Of a stretch of 64,000 nucleotides of DNA, positions 1 to 12,151 are shown one piece after another (within the stretch, counting starts at the first letter, position 1; every line of letters begins with the position of its first letter). The notes below the pieces were generated by a model that did no database searches, was not told where the DNA came from, and saw only the letters and a program-made list of their open reading frames with translations. This DNA comes from Ulota crispa. Taxonomy: Eukaryota; Streptophyta; Bryopsida; Orthotrichales; Orthotrichaceae. Made by a program: the position numbers and the translations under genes. The stretch lies in NCBI GenBank assembly GCA_963920765.1, contig OY987242.1, positions 30,776,002-30,840,001 of the forward strand, read 5' to 3'.

Positions 1-132
1 GTAACGACAAAGGATGCAAAAAGCTCATGAAAAAAGATGTTATAGGGACCAAGATGCTAACGTAGGTTAGGATTAGGGGGTTTTAAGCTTAAAAGGTTTG
101 AGAGTATAATTATTATATTTTTCAATACCATA

Positions 133-972
133 GGATAGTTGCAAGAAATACTTCACAGTTTTGTCTCAAAATGCCTCTTTTTGGGTGTAATACTAGTAGT
201 GCTACCAGTACTGTAAGTATTACTTAGCATCCTTGCATTGGAAATCTGAATTGTCCCTCCCATCCCAAATCTATTGGGAACAAGGCATGTGGCATGTCAT
301 TTAGGAAAGCCAACAATTAATAATGGCAATTCAATGAATGGATGAGAGAAAAAATTCAAATTCTCAAAAGATGTTAGTGATCAGTGGTACTACGTAGTGC
401 CAATAAATGGAGGGGAGTACTACATAGACATGTGGAGCAGAAATTACCAGAAATTCTAGGCTGCAATGTTTTAATTCTTAGTAATTACAAAAAAACCAAA
501 AAAAAATAAAACAAAAATTGGCCACTTGTGGCCTTGTTGATTGGCTTGAAATGATGAAAGTACTTTTTCTAAGAAGATTTTTGTCAGTCACCTAGGCAGG
601 GAGATAGGATGCCCACTTTGAGAGAACGTGCAAGGCATAAAATTTTGAGATTTGCAAATCCAGTCTACAAATTTGTGTAATGATGCCTCTTGAATCACTA
701 CCTTGATTTGTGGCCAAAAATTTACATTTTTGACCCAATGCAATACTAAAAACCCCTAGAACCATTTAGTTAGACATGCAATTGATATTCAATTATAAAT
801 AGTAAAATAATTTTTAAAAATATCAAAAAATTATTGAATGTTAGTAACTTTGAAGTTTTCCTTACCTTAAAATTTCATGTCAAAAGGACTTGTTCAGCAA
901 AAGATACAATCCTAATATCACCCGCCCGAAGAAGGGGACGCAATGTAGTACTAGTGTTTCTTGCAATCACCC
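133..972 (-). mobile_element. F4-A element copy 1 (4-bp target duplication)
   Basis: Non-coding terminal-inverted-repeat element of 840 bp. The left end reads GGATAGTTGCAAGAAATA and the right end, reverse-complemented, GGGTGATTGCAAGAAACACT. It is flanked by the exact direct repeat CATA at 129-132 and 973-976. Its orientation is opposite to the other three copies: the stretch reading TTTTGTCTCAAA just inside the left end matches the right end of those copies in reverse complement. No transposase is visible. Boundaries, inverted ends and duplication are seen directly; calling it a mobile element follows from four copies behaving alike. Confidence 0.75.
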
Positions 973-1377
973 CATAACAATAATGTCAATTAAACCCCTT
1001 TAAATTTTATTAGCCCACTTGGTAATAAAGGGTTTCCCTAGACTACAAGATTTCACTTTAGGGATTTTCTTTATGGAAAACCCTTATAATTTATAAATAC
1101 CAAATTGTAAACTTCACTAAAATTTTGTAAGTATTATTAAGACACATTCTTAGCCATATAGGAATATTGGCTCAAACGCAATAATTCTAAAATTGTAACA
1201 GAATTTTGTAAAACATCCAAATGATGTATACCTAATGGTCTAAACCTCTAACTCCAAAATTACAAGCAATCGCGTCACGAGTGGCATCAGTATTGTAGTT
1301 TTTGATCACTTCTTGAATAAGACAGTGCTTGCAAATGTCATTTGTATTGATATAAAAATTCCTGTCTTTTTACTCAA

Positions 1378-2116
1378 GGGTGTTTGCAAGAATGATATGT
1401 ACTACATTGTGTCACCCTCACCTATTGCAGCTTGTTTTTTGTTTGTAACTTTTGCAAAAGAAATCATATTGACTTGTCTTTTTAGAGTAATGTGAACATG
1501 CAAGTTATTGATGTTCAATGATTTTTAGGTGTTTCTTAACATTATTTTGCTATTTTTAAGCAACCTCAAAAATAGGTGTCTACCTTGGCCATTTTAGGGG
1601 TTTTTAGTACTATTTTGGGTCCAAAAAAGCTTTTCTAGGGCTATAAATCAAGGATGTTGTTTATGGAACAAGCTTACATGCATTTGTAAAAGGATTTTGC
1701 AAAATTATAAATTCCATGGCATCTACATTGTCTCAACGTGGGCATCCTATCTCCCTTCATTGGCAAAATACAAAGAAATTCCTTAGCAAAGCAATTGTAA
1801 TAGGTGAATGTGTTTAATGGGTTCTCAAATGGGGATTTTTTATTTTATTTTTTTGAATTTTTTTACTATTTTCTAAAAAGCAAGAAAGAAATTGGCTTTT
1901 TGTTGGTAATTTTTGTCCCTCTATTTTTGTGCATAACTTTTAGAATAAATTTTGCTAGATCTGAATTTTCACAAGTATGCTATTTTAAGTGCTTTACACA
2001 TTGTCCATATTTTATTTTATTTAAAAAAATTATTTCAAAAGCTCATAGTACTACATAGTACTACCAGTCTTAAGGGTGTTCGAGACAAAACTAGCAGGTC
2101 ATTCTTGCAACTATCC
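1378..2116 (+). mobile_element. F4-A element copy 2 (4-bp target duplication)
   Basis: A 739-bp element beginning GGGTGTTTGCAAGAA and ending TTCTTGCAACTATCC, flanked by TCAA at 1374-1377 and 2117-2120. Internal landmarks shared with the copies at 27.3 and 46.3 kb include AAATAGGTGTCTACCTTGGC and TATTTTATTTTATTTAAAAA. The small ORFs inside are not conserved between copies, so I read the element as non-autonomous. Confidence 0.75.
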
Positions 2117-2873
2117 TCAAAGCTCCAAAATAAAGCTAGGCTAAAGAAAGAATTCATCAGCAAAACATGTCATTGTTTCTTACACACCTTTGAACAAGTT
2201 TTTGATACTTTAGAGTTAGAAAGTTGGTACTAAAAACTAAAGTATTAGGAGAACATCATTTTTTAGTAGTGTTGTGTTGTATTATAGTTGGATTATATTT
2301 GGCAAAGAAAGCTATACGCAATGATAATCAACCATCTAAAACTAAAAATAAATTTTCATTACACATGAATTACTTAATTCAAAATGCAAAACTTATTAAA
2401 AAGATATCAAGAGTTTGAGATATTTCTTATGACACTTGATATTTCTTTTATAGATTTATGCATAATAGTTAAAATAATAATAATAATAATAATAATAAAC
2501 TAATGGTTAGATTTTTGAAGAAAAGCCACTTATATCCAAAGTCCTTTAAAAGAATATATAACAAATGAAGACCAAAGAGATGGTGCCTTTCATTACCATC
2601 TACTAATGCTAATAACAAGATAAATGACCTGATTGAACATCTATCTCTAATGAATTAGAAATATTTTACTCTATATTAAGATTGATATTTCTCGAAATTA
2701 AAATATACGCTTCAATTGCAGCATCCTCTAGAGAGTATTGAGCACTTAAGGAGATTTAGTTTAAAATTTCCAAAACTACAAGTTACGGAGAATAGAATAA
2801 ACCAAAATTTCTAAAAAACTTTACTAATGGCTTTCTTATGAAAGTTGTAAATTCTGGACCATGGCCGTAGCTC
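2117..2873. other. No gene or element recognised
   Basis: AT-rich intergenic sequence. It holds a simple (AAT)n run at about 2472-2498 and short chance ORFs only. Confidence 0.5.
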
Positions 2874-2874
2874 T

Positions 2875-2900
2875 TATATATATATATATATATATATATA
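2875..2900. repeat. (TA)n microsatellite, left of MITE
   Basis: Pure TA dinucleotide tract that ends exactly where the inverted-repeat element at 2901 begins. A longer TA tract begins exactly at the element's other end. Confidence 0.9.
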
Positions 2901-3298
2901 GGGAATTGTTAATGCAACATCTTAAATTGTTCACGAAACACCCCTTGGAAGCATGAAATGTGATAATTTAGTGCTATTTTTGATTTATTCAAATGGTTCA
3001 TCATTCATTCAATCACAGCATTACCACCTCTTTGAAAGAAAACAAAACAAATACAAATTTTTGTTGAAATATTATTGCACCAATACTATTTTTTGATGTA
3101 GTTTTGCTCTAAGTAACTCAAAAGTCCTATATTTTTAGTTTCAAGTTTAAGCACACTTTTTTTTTGAGTATAGCCTTGGAATGATAAAGGTAAAACAAAT
3201 CTTTTGATCCAAATTAAAAAACTAGCATAAAAAATCACATTTCATGCTCACAAGGGGATGTCCCATTAGCAACTTAGGGTGTTGTGTCAGCAATTCCC
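2901..3298. mobile_element. MITE bordered by (TA)n on both sides
   Basis: A 398-bp inverted-repeat element. Left end GGGAATTGTTAATGCAACAT; right end reverse-complemented GGGAATTGCTGACACAACAC. The imperfect inverted repeat extends about 70 bp to a shared GCATGAAATGTGAT. Both flanks are TA tracts, so the target was TA, as in Tc1/mariner-type elements. Plant MITEs of the Micron type are known to be associated with TA microsatellites; whether this is related is inference. No ORF. Confidence 0.65.

Positions 3299-3357
<59 letters not shown>
3299..3357. repeat. (TA)n microsatellite, right of MITE
   Basis: About 59 bp of almost pure TA repeat (one TATG interruption near its start) directly abutting the MITE's right terminus. 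Confidence 0.9.
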
Positions 3358-3436
3358 TAGTTTACATACCAATTGTGCCAACAGAGGCAATAAAAATATC
3401 TTTGCAATAAATAAATTTTTGCAATAGCAATCTTAT

Positions 3437-3745
3437 CCCCAAGCCCCTCTATCCTTGTGCTCCTCAATCCTCGTGTCCTCCATCTCCAAGCCCCCATATC
3501 TTCGTGTCCCTCCATCCCTAAGTCCCTTTAACCCCATGTCCCCATATCCCCGTGTCCTTGTGTCTTCCTATTCCCATGCCTCCCATCTCTAAGCTTCCAT
3601 GTCCCCGTGCCCTATATCCCTGTGCTCCCTGTCCTTGTGCCGCCCTATCATTGTGTCCCCATATCTCTGTGCCACCCTATCCTCGTGCCCTCCCCCCATC
3701 CCCATGCTTCTCTATCACTATGGCTCCTATCCTTGTGCCCCCTTT
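3437..3745. repeat. C-rich degenerate minisatellite
   Basis: Strand-asymmetric run of short units of roughly 17-20 bp resembling CCCCATATCCCCGTGTC, with much variation. It is C/T-rich on the plus strand in an otherwise AT-rich region. The ORFs across it are repeat translations (Pro/Cys/Leu-rich) and not believable proteins. Confidence 0.7.
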
Positions 3746-3763
3746 TGGCCGAGAGAAAGTTGT

Positions 3764-3853
3764 GGTGCAACTGGTAGAAACGGTGCAACTGCTAGTGATG
3801 GTGCAACTGCTAATGATGGTGCAACTGCTAGTGATGGTGCAACTGCCAGTGAC
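3764..3853. repeat. 18-bp tandem repeat, about 5 copies
   Basis: Units of GGTGCAACTGCTAGTGAT begin at 3764, 3782, 3800, 3818 and 3836. The first and last are diverged. Because 18 is a multiple of 3, all frames stay open across it, which explains the ORFs here. Confidence 0.85.
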
Positions 3854-3859
3854 AAATTG

Positions 3860-5440
3860 TTAACGGCTATGGAAACAAATAAAAGAGAGTGTTGTGGTGT
3901 TATTTGCAGTGATTTGTCATACCTTATTGCAACTCTACTTTATTTTACTTTTCATTCAAAATGGAATTCTTTTATGTATATAGAAAGAGATTGAATGTAA
4001 ATAGTGCAACTTGCTAAACTATTATTTATTGCAACATGCATGGAATGCGACTCATAGTTGCACTCAAACTCTCTCATTTTCATCCAAAATGGGATTGTGG
4101 GATTCCTTTATTTATATATATTTATATATATATATATATATAGACACCCAATTTTTTTATAAAATCCATGTCCGCTTGTTATTGTGAGCGCTTGGATCTC
4201 CACCCTAAAGAGACAGACAAACACAACCCGGTTCTAAACTACTTCACAATTTTTAGAACTAGCTAGTTAGGGTGATGCATTGTAGATTCTAAGTCTTTGA
4301 CTTCCAAGCAATGGATCTTCTAACTTTGGTTATTTTAAATTTAAAAAGCATAAGAGATCATACAATAATTGAGGAATGAACCAAGGGTCTAAGCTAGAAG
4401 GATTACACACAATAGATTAGGGAATTGCACTAACTGGATGTATGCTAGTGGATGCATCATTTTACTTCATCCGAAAGAGTAGCGTCGCCAATCTGGTTCT
4501 ACGCGACCTCCATTCTCAGTATTGTTGGCTTTGAATTGTCCCAAAATCTTTATCGACGATCTAAAAATCTCTAATATTTACTATTTTCCTCTAACTGACT
4601 AATTTCTCATACTAGTCTTATCCCTTGACACCCTCTCTTATATTGACTCCGTACTTTAGATGAAAAAAAAATTTAAAAAGTCAATTAAAAAGAAGGACAA
4701 AACTTTGAATCTCAAATCCCCTAAACTACGTTTGCGGGTGCAAAAAAAACTCTAATAGCTAGCCAATTTTTAAAAGTGTTTTAGATTTTTATGAATTTTG
4801 TAGAGTTTAATTTAGGATGGTTGTTTAAAAACTTGCCAAGTAACCCCAATGTGTCTAATGATTTTCTATACCTCTAAGGATCTAAACCAACCTAAAGAAA
4901 AAAATTAAACATGGTCAACTTTCCTAGAAGAAGACCAGAATAAATCTAACATCTTTGATCTAATTTCTTAATTTAGGAGAGAAATTTGTAGAATTGAAGA
5001 ACTCCAGAAAGTAAAAAAGAATAATGGGAAGAAAGAAAGAATACTAAGAAAGACCTACTCAAATTAATCCAAGCTAAAAAAAAATGTAAAGTGGGAATTA
5101 ACAAATTAATCTCACAAAAGATGGGTCCACTCCCAAGTACTAAAGAAAGAGTGAAGGGAGAGAATAAAAAACAAAGGAGGATGAAAACAGAAAATAAACA
5201 AAAAAATGGGTAAAGCTAAAGAAACTGAGAAAAGTGAGGAAATGCATAAAACAAAGGAGTTGGGGGTGACTAGCCCCTAGCTCCTGACCTGGACCTCTAT
5301 TGCCATGCGTGGGGCCGGGCCGCTGGACCGGTACCGCAGCTTTGTGAATTGGTTGGAAGAGGGGGGGGGTCGCAAGCGCCAATTGCTATATAAATACAGC
5401 GGCACCTCATCTTCTTTTGTCAGTGGGTCGGAGTGTTGGT
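3860..5440. other. Intergenic, no gene recognised
   Basis: AT-rich sequence with a TA tract at about 4112-4142. A GC-richer patch around 5270-5380 carries no convincing coding frame. Confidence 0.45.
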
Positions 5441-5520
5441 GCCCGTAGCCCGGTTGGAGTGCTAAGCCACTCTGTTGCTATTTGCAATGTCGCGGACTCA
5501 AATCCCGCACCTACCTTTTT
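5441..5520 (+). repeat. tRNA-like (SINE-type) pol III head 1
   Basis: TAGCCCGGTTGG at 5446-5457 fits a pol III A box and GGACTCAAATCCC at 5494-5506 fits a B box, about 48 bp apart as in tRNA genes. No cloverleaf is intact, so this looks like a tRNA-derived SINE head or decayed tRNA rather than a working tRNA gene. Copy number elsewhere in the genome would settle it. Confidence 0.4.
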
Positions 5521-5611
5521 GCTGCCGTGCACCTTAGGGTGAGGATCTTTGTTGGCTGGCTAGGGTTTGTATACCCCGGCTCTTTCCTCCTTGATACAGC
5601 AGCAGTTGGTT

Positions 5612-5690
5612 GCTAGTCCGGTAGTCGGCTTGCTGTGGTGGGGCATTGTCCTCGCGGCCATAGGATGTGGGTTCAAATCCCCACTTTTGC
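5612..5690 (+). repeat. tRNA-like (SINE-type) pol III head 2
   Basis: GGTTCAAATCC at 5670-5680 is an exact consensus B box flanked by complementary GTGG and CCAC, like a T-arm stem. A weak A-box-like TAGTCCGGTAGTCGG lies about 55 bp upstream. It resembles the unit at 5441-5520 in layout, suggesting a tandem or dimeric tRNA-derived element. Confidence 0.4.
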
Positions 5691-5859
5691 GTCATTTTGC
5701 TGGTCATGACATGCTGAATCGGTCAGACATGGGTTACCACCTACTGATCCGGTCACCAGGGTTGTGCCTTTTCCAGCAGCCTAATAACTCCAGAACTCTG
5801 GAGTCTACTACTCCAGCACCTCTTAGTGGATTCAAACCCCAATTTGGACCACAATTTTA

Positions 5860-8800
5860 GACTAAGACTCTAAATTCTTGAACTTCTACCTTGAACTACT
5901 AATTTAAGAGCAAATCTTTACAACTTCTTGCCTTCTTAACTTCTATTTTGACTTTCAAGAGCTTGACACTATACAATCAAAACTCTGATTGGTTTTGACA
6001 ATAACGATGACTTTGTCATGTTAACCAATAGAGATAGCAACATAATTTAATTAACCTAACCTTACCTTGGAGGAGATCCAGGCTCCACTCTTCTACAAAC
6101 CTGGAAATCCAATTGCTAGTGCTTTAATTTTGCAATAATTTAGACAAAAAGGCTCTCAATTTCAAACACAAGCTCTCAAATGAAGGATTTGATTTCTCTC
6201 AAAAAGTGTAAAGGGTCCAAAGAAATGAAGAATGTGAGGCTCCTTATGTAGAAGAGCCTTGTTCCTTCTTCTATTAATGTCCTACTTCATAATCAACGCA
6301 TCATTGCGTCATAGACAAGGCGTCATTCTAATTACTTATGCGTCTTACACTAACAACCATAAGGTCCTTACATAACAACTCTAGGTCTAGGTCAAAATCT
6401 AACAACCCTATGTCCTCTTTTCTATTTTGAATTTATTAAAATTATAAAAAACCACAAAAATTTGCTGATCTATGTTAACTTTTGGAGAAATGCTCCAAAT
6501 CTTTTGTGAATGGTGCACTAGCTTCACAATGCCAAAATTAATTGTTTTTCATATAAAAATTTCTTAATTCTGGTTTTTAAGTTATTTTTTACTAAACAGC
6601 TATGGATCGGGCAAAACCGCAAAAAATCTAGGGTAAATACTTTTACTTCTAATTTCAAATGTGATTTCACCATGGTCTTCAAAAGCATCATGGGAGTAAA
6701 AAAAACTTCCATCTCCCGCTTAATTCGGTTGCTGATGCCGCTTGAAATTGCTATCAACGCCCATTGTTCAATCGCTGTCAGCCACTGAAGATGTTTCTGC
6801 AATGAGAATCTCTTGAAACTTATTGGGAACGTCTAGAGCCTTGTCTAATGTGGCCTGGAATTTTGGCGGGATTTTCACTTGCCGGCTTAATTTCTAGGGT
6901 TTTTAAACCCTGAATTAGGGGCTTTGACTACTTAGACCGAGGTTCACTACAACTTGGATCAACCCAAGAATTTTCTCGGCACTTCCTATGGAGGTCTTCT
7001 AACATTTTTTTATTGGATCTTTAAATGTCAATGGTTGGATTGCGAGAATCCGCTTGTTTGTCCTCCAATGGGCCTTTACGACCGCCAAATCTTTGATAAA
7101 TGCCTGAATTGGATTCCACAAGTTGCTGCTGATGTTTTAGCATCTTCTTGCACCAAGGTAATCTAACTCTAATAGAGGGGTTATCCCTTGCATTCCATCT
7201 GTCCGATTTGGAAATAGTATGGGGTCCATCTGCCCAATTCGGACGTAATATGGAACTTCAAATGAAAGTAGAACCCTACTGAGGTTCTCTAAAAAAGCCC
7301 AACTGCCCTATCTGGACACAATGGGGCCTATCTATATGTTTCAGATACAGATATGACTTTGAATAAAAAGTAGAATCTCACCGAGATTCTTTAAAAAGCT
7401 CATTGCATGTTTCAGACACAATGTGGCCTATCTGCATGTTTCAGACGCAAATAGGATTTAAAGGTAAAAGTAAAAGCAAAAAGCAAATGGGGATCTAACC
7501 AAAATTTTTTCACTGCTCATACAAAGAGTCAGATGGGAGTTTTCCTCCCACTGCCTAAAAAATTATAATTAACAATAAATCTATGCGAAATAGTGTAAAT
7601 TAGCATAGAGTATATAGTGTACTGCAAGCCAACTACTCTATTTGTTTTTGATTTATTATTTTAATACTTTCTTCCAAAAATCGACCTAAAAGTTAACATC
7701 TTTCCCAAAAATTTAACTTGGGAGACATTGGTGTCAATCCAAGGGCTCTCAGTTATCAATGTCTTATGTGTTTTTAATTATTGGTTGATACATACATATT
7801 AAAAATATTTGTACGAGTGTAATAAAATCAAAATGGTCTTTTTATTACATCATAGGTGTTAATCTTGTATTCATACAACTTTAGCTCTAAAATAAGGTAG
7901 ACATATATTTCTTTAACTAGTCCCTAAAGTCAACCCCTACGTTTGAGGTGTTCACCACTCATTGTGAACCCAAAGTGGAGCAGTGCACACTACTTGCACA
8001 AGCAAATTTTGCCACATGCATGTCACATGCTAAGCCGATTTGGGAGGGTGGGGATTGGAATTGCCAAATGTGGTTATAAAAACACATTAAAGCAATTTCC
8101 AAGTTAGTTTGGAGTTGTTTTTAGGAACCTTTTGAATAGAAAACATTCTACAATATTTTTTCCCACAAAAATTATGTTTCATGATAGCTTGTTAAAATGC
8201 TAATTCTACAGATTTTTTTCCAAGATCTTTTTCCTAAATTTTCCAATAATTGACAGTACTTCCAAATCCTTAAATGATTGGGTATGGGTATGTCTACCTT
8301 AATGTTGAGATGGCATATTCTTGCATGCTACTTTTTCTTAGATAAACATAATTGCACTAGATTTTTAATATTTTGTACCACAGTATCATAATATTGTAGC
8401 TCATATCCAATAATTTTGAATCACAAGGGGTCACTCAGTGTATTCTTTGGAGATCATGTGCAATCAAGTAAATTTTCCACCCCTATTTACCTTTTAATAA
8501 AATATGATTTAGCTCCATATCTTTGGATGTTCTTACAAAATTGTTATATCTTTTATGGGAATTTTTTTTGGATTCAAATGAATTAAACAAGACATCCAAA
8601 TGTGCTATTGAAGATTGCACCAAATTGGTTGAATTCATATTTCAAATATTTATCAAGATTGCGTTTGAATGACAAATTGTATCCAACTTTGGTATACACA
8701 AACTATAACCAATCCTTCATTTTTTGGCAATTTAAAAATATTTTTTAAGATATTTTTATCATATAATGAAGGGGGTCAAAATAAAAATTCTAGCTATACA

Positions 8801-9400
8801 ATGTATTTATTTTCTTCCAAATTTTGTAAGTAATTATTTAGAGTAAAGAAATTTTTTAATGATTCACAGTGTAAACTTTCAATATAGAAAAACACATTGT
8901 AATTTTCCAAACTATTTCATTGGTTTCTTTCAATATAAAGACAGGGGTCAAAGATTTTGATTGGCCATGTACAAAAAAAATTTGGTAGTGCACCCCCAGT
9001 GTTTTGAATAAAAAATGAAACAATCAAATTAGCACCAAAAATGTTGATAATAAAAAAGTAAACATTATTTATTCCTATATGTCACATTTAACTAAATATG
9101 GAACACTCAAAGTTCATAACTTATAATTAAAAAAAATTTTGAATTGCAAAATGTTAGTAGATATCTCTAAAACATTATGAGATATTTGTAAAAAATTGAG
9201 ATATGTACCTAAATCGTAAAATACATACAAAAAATCATGAAATCTATGCAAATCATTGGGACATATAAGAAGGTCTATAATTACATAAATGATCCATATT
9301 TACTTGAATGTAACATTCATTGGAGTTGCAAATTTTAGTAATTAAAGTGGTTTATTGATGAATTGTGTGTTATCCTTTTGTAAATATTATTGAATCTCCA
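5860..9400. other. Intergenic, no gene recognised
   Basis: AT-rich DNA without a supported gene. A degenerate tandem repeat lies at 7200-7490 (separate entry). The segment 7935-8070 is related, in reverse complement, to 28025-28200 (shared CACTTTGGGTTCACA-type stretch), so it is part of an interspersed repeat. Confidence 0.45.
7200..7490. repeat. Degenerate tandem repeat, unit about 110 bp
   Basis: Recurring phrases CCTATCTGCATGTTTCAGAC and AGTAGAA-CTCACCGAGATTCT appear at about 7200, 7300 and 7400, indicating roughly three diverged tandem units. Confidence 0.45.
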
Positions 9401-9405
9401 TATAC

Positions 9406-9452
<47 letters not shown>
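9401..9452. repeat. (TA)n microsatellite
   Basis: TATACATA-interrupted TA tract. Confidence 0.85.
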
Positions 9453-9457
<5 letters not shown>

Positions 9458-11603
9458 TTTATATTTGAAGAAAATCTACTTCAATACATGCAACATGCTG
9501 ACATCAAAAAAATCCATAATGTCATATGACATTGTATTTTTGAAGTGTACAAAATAATGTGACAACTCAAGGAATTAGAAACATATAAAGGTAAGCGTCA
9601 ATATGTAACAAGTGTGGCAAACATATAGTACCATAACATCACAAATCTTGATTACTTTAAAAAAAACAAACAAATTTAAATAAAGACAAAATTAGAAAAT
9701 GTATCAGAATTTGGGACACACTGTTAACATGTCTTTATTTACCCCTTCTAATCAAAAGTTGGTCTCTAATTGCTTACTCCTCACCTAAATTTTCATTCTC
9801 CCAAAAATTTCATTTCTAGGAGCGCCGCTTGAATTTGTTGGAGTTGTGTCCATTTTCTTCAAACTATGCATAGCACAATTGACTCTATTTGTGGCTCTAT
9901 AAGCAAACATATTTAATTGAACTGTTTGCCAAATAAAAGTATAGCGGCCATTGGTGTTTTGTTCCTAAATCTAATGAATATTGAAGTTTGTTACAACTTG
10001 TAATGATTTTGTGGCATTGTATCCTTGTTTGCAAATTTTCCTTAAAATTTTCCTTTTCTTACTCTAGAATATCAAGTTCTACAAAAGTAGACTCAAGATA
10101 TCTATTATTTTGTATCTAGCTCTATACTACACAACTTATTTCAATTATTGTGCCTTGCACTAATAACTTGACTTGCATCAATTCAAGAAATTAGGGAATT
10201 TGCTAGGTGCACTATTAAAGTAGATCAAAGTAATTTGTGTTATTCAACACATGTTAGGCTATAAAATCTAAAAACCATCTCAAAATGTATGACTCAAATG
10301 GCCAAAACTCCAAGTAGATTTGCAAGCATATAATTCAGTTAGAGAATTTGTGAAGCATGCCGAATTACTTAAACTAGCCACCAAATAACCAAATTGCTAG
10401 TTGAAAGGCAATAAAAGATTGTGGCCAAACCTTAACTTGAAAAATAAATATAAAAGATAAGCCACATTTTCAAACAAATTAGACAAAATTCATCCAAATT
10501 AGTGTGAGGTAACTTACACAATTCAAAATTTCATACTGATTGTAATAAATTGTATAATTTAAAATGTTGTTCAAAAAATGAATGACATTCTAAGGTGTAC
10601 TCTTTGGTTACACACAATGTCAACCAAGATTCTACTTTTTGTTTTGTTTTTGTTGGTGAAACAACACGCACTCATCCATGTAAGCAACTAAGGAAGAATT
10701 GGATAGAATTGGTCCAAATAATTGATGAGTGCATGTTCATTCATAAAATTTACTAATATTTGTAACTTTCATCCAAGTTTTCACAAACCTAATATTTGCT
10801 TGCAAAGGAATTTGACGGTTTCATCCATTTTCTCTCCCATTTTTTTTTAGTGTTGTGATGGTTAGTGTCAAGTTAAGGCAACGTTTGAGTAAATTTTGCA
10901 AGAAAAATGAACCCTGATGTTTACAACATAAGACTTATTCCTTTCTTAATGTAATGAGGACGGAGGTTTCCGCTTCCCAATGCATCAAAAGCAAAGTTGT
11001 CACTTCTATGCACTTCAAGAAAGTGTCCATGTAGAAAATATCATCACCCTTAATCTAGAAATGGTGAAAGGAGAGATAGCATGTACCAAGGTGAGAGCAT
11101 CTCCACCCGGCAAGCAGCCAGGTAGGAGTGACAGCAAGTTGGTGGGGTGACTCAAACACCTCCACCCTCGTCCAAGGGTTTGCAACCCTGTCCTGCTCAA
11201 ATGCCATTGCTCCTTGTTACACAATTGCTACCATTGCTCAACATGTGAGCTCCAGATTGGTTCTCCCAACTCTAGACAAATAGAGTTCTAGAGCGAATAT
11301 GATCATACCGCGTGTCAATTGTTGACTAGCTTGTGGCCTCAACATTTTTCCTCCCTGCCCACCAAAGAGAGGAGAAATGTTGGGCTACAATCCCCTGCCA
11401 CCAACCCACTTTTGGCTTGGCGTTGCCGACACTGTGTGGGGGAGGACATGCTCCTTGACTTGCTTGGCTGATGTTGCTGGCTAGGCCTTGTCAACAGTCA
11501 AGTGGCAATCTAAGAAACCATAACTAATTGGGCTACAAGTAGCCTCAATTGCGTGAATGCATACTCAAGTAATCAAATCAATTTACAATTCAGTGGAGGG
11601 CTA
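9453..11603. other. Intergenic, no gene recognised
   Basis: AT-rich sequence, except a GC-richer patch at about 10950-11520. The minus frame at 11015-11224 there has no recognisable motif. I cannot support a gene. Confidence 0.45.
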
Positions 11604-11607
11604 TTAA

Positions 11608-12147
11608 CCCCTACACGCCCAAGGGAGTAAGGGCAAAACATAGATGCATTTTAAAATGATACTTATGTAACTTTGATGAAGTTTGGTTCAAAAGATAAAA
11701 CAAGAATCACAATGTTTAGTAATTATCCTTATAGTCAAACATTCCAAAAAAGTCTTGGATTTTTGTTTAATGAATTTAGAAGCATTTACCATTTAATATT
11801 CACCAAAATTACAAATTTTATTCATAGATTTTAAAATTTGGTATGATTGGTTAAAACCACGCATTCTATAGTAAACTTCAAAAACACAATATTTTCAAAG
11901 GAGTGAACATCATTAGTTTCCCAAAATAGTAAATTTTATAACATTAGCAAATATTGAGGTGTTTGTCTTTGAAAAATTATCCTTGATGGAGTTTAACTTG
12001 GATTGGCATGATTCAAGTTGGGTTGGAAAGTAGACTTGATTTTCTATTTAAATATGCTTTAATAAGTTTCAAATTTTTTTTTTTTAGTTCAAACAGCTCA
12101 TGAAAAATAGGCAACAACCAGAAAATGGTCGATCGAGTGCTTAGGGG
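11608..12147 (+). mobile_element. PB-A MITE copy 1 (piggyBac-type, TTAA)
   Basis: A 540-bp non-coding element between TTAA 11604-11607 and TTAA 12148-12151. It starts CCCCTACACGCCCAAGG and ends GAGTGCTTAGGGG. TTAA duplication plus a C-rich CCC(C/T)-start terminus is the piggyBac superfamily hallmark. An internal GAGTTTAACTTGGATTGG (about 11990) is the intact version of the TTAA that is filled by insertions in the copies at 17.4 and 25.4 kb. Confidence 0.75.
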
Positions 12148-12151
12148 TTAA

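Noticed and set aside
1804..2418. Small ORFs within and just after F4-A copy 2
   Set aside because: Frames are not kept in the other three F4-A copies and no transposase motif is seen.
3552..3994. Overlapping Pro/Cys- and Ser/Gly/Ala-rich ORFs
   Set aside because: They are translations of the C-rich minisatellite and the 18-bp repeat; both frames stay open because of the repeat unit length.
5446..5506. A functional tRNA gene
   Set aside because: A and B boxes are present, but no complete acceptor, D and anticodon stems can be drawn.
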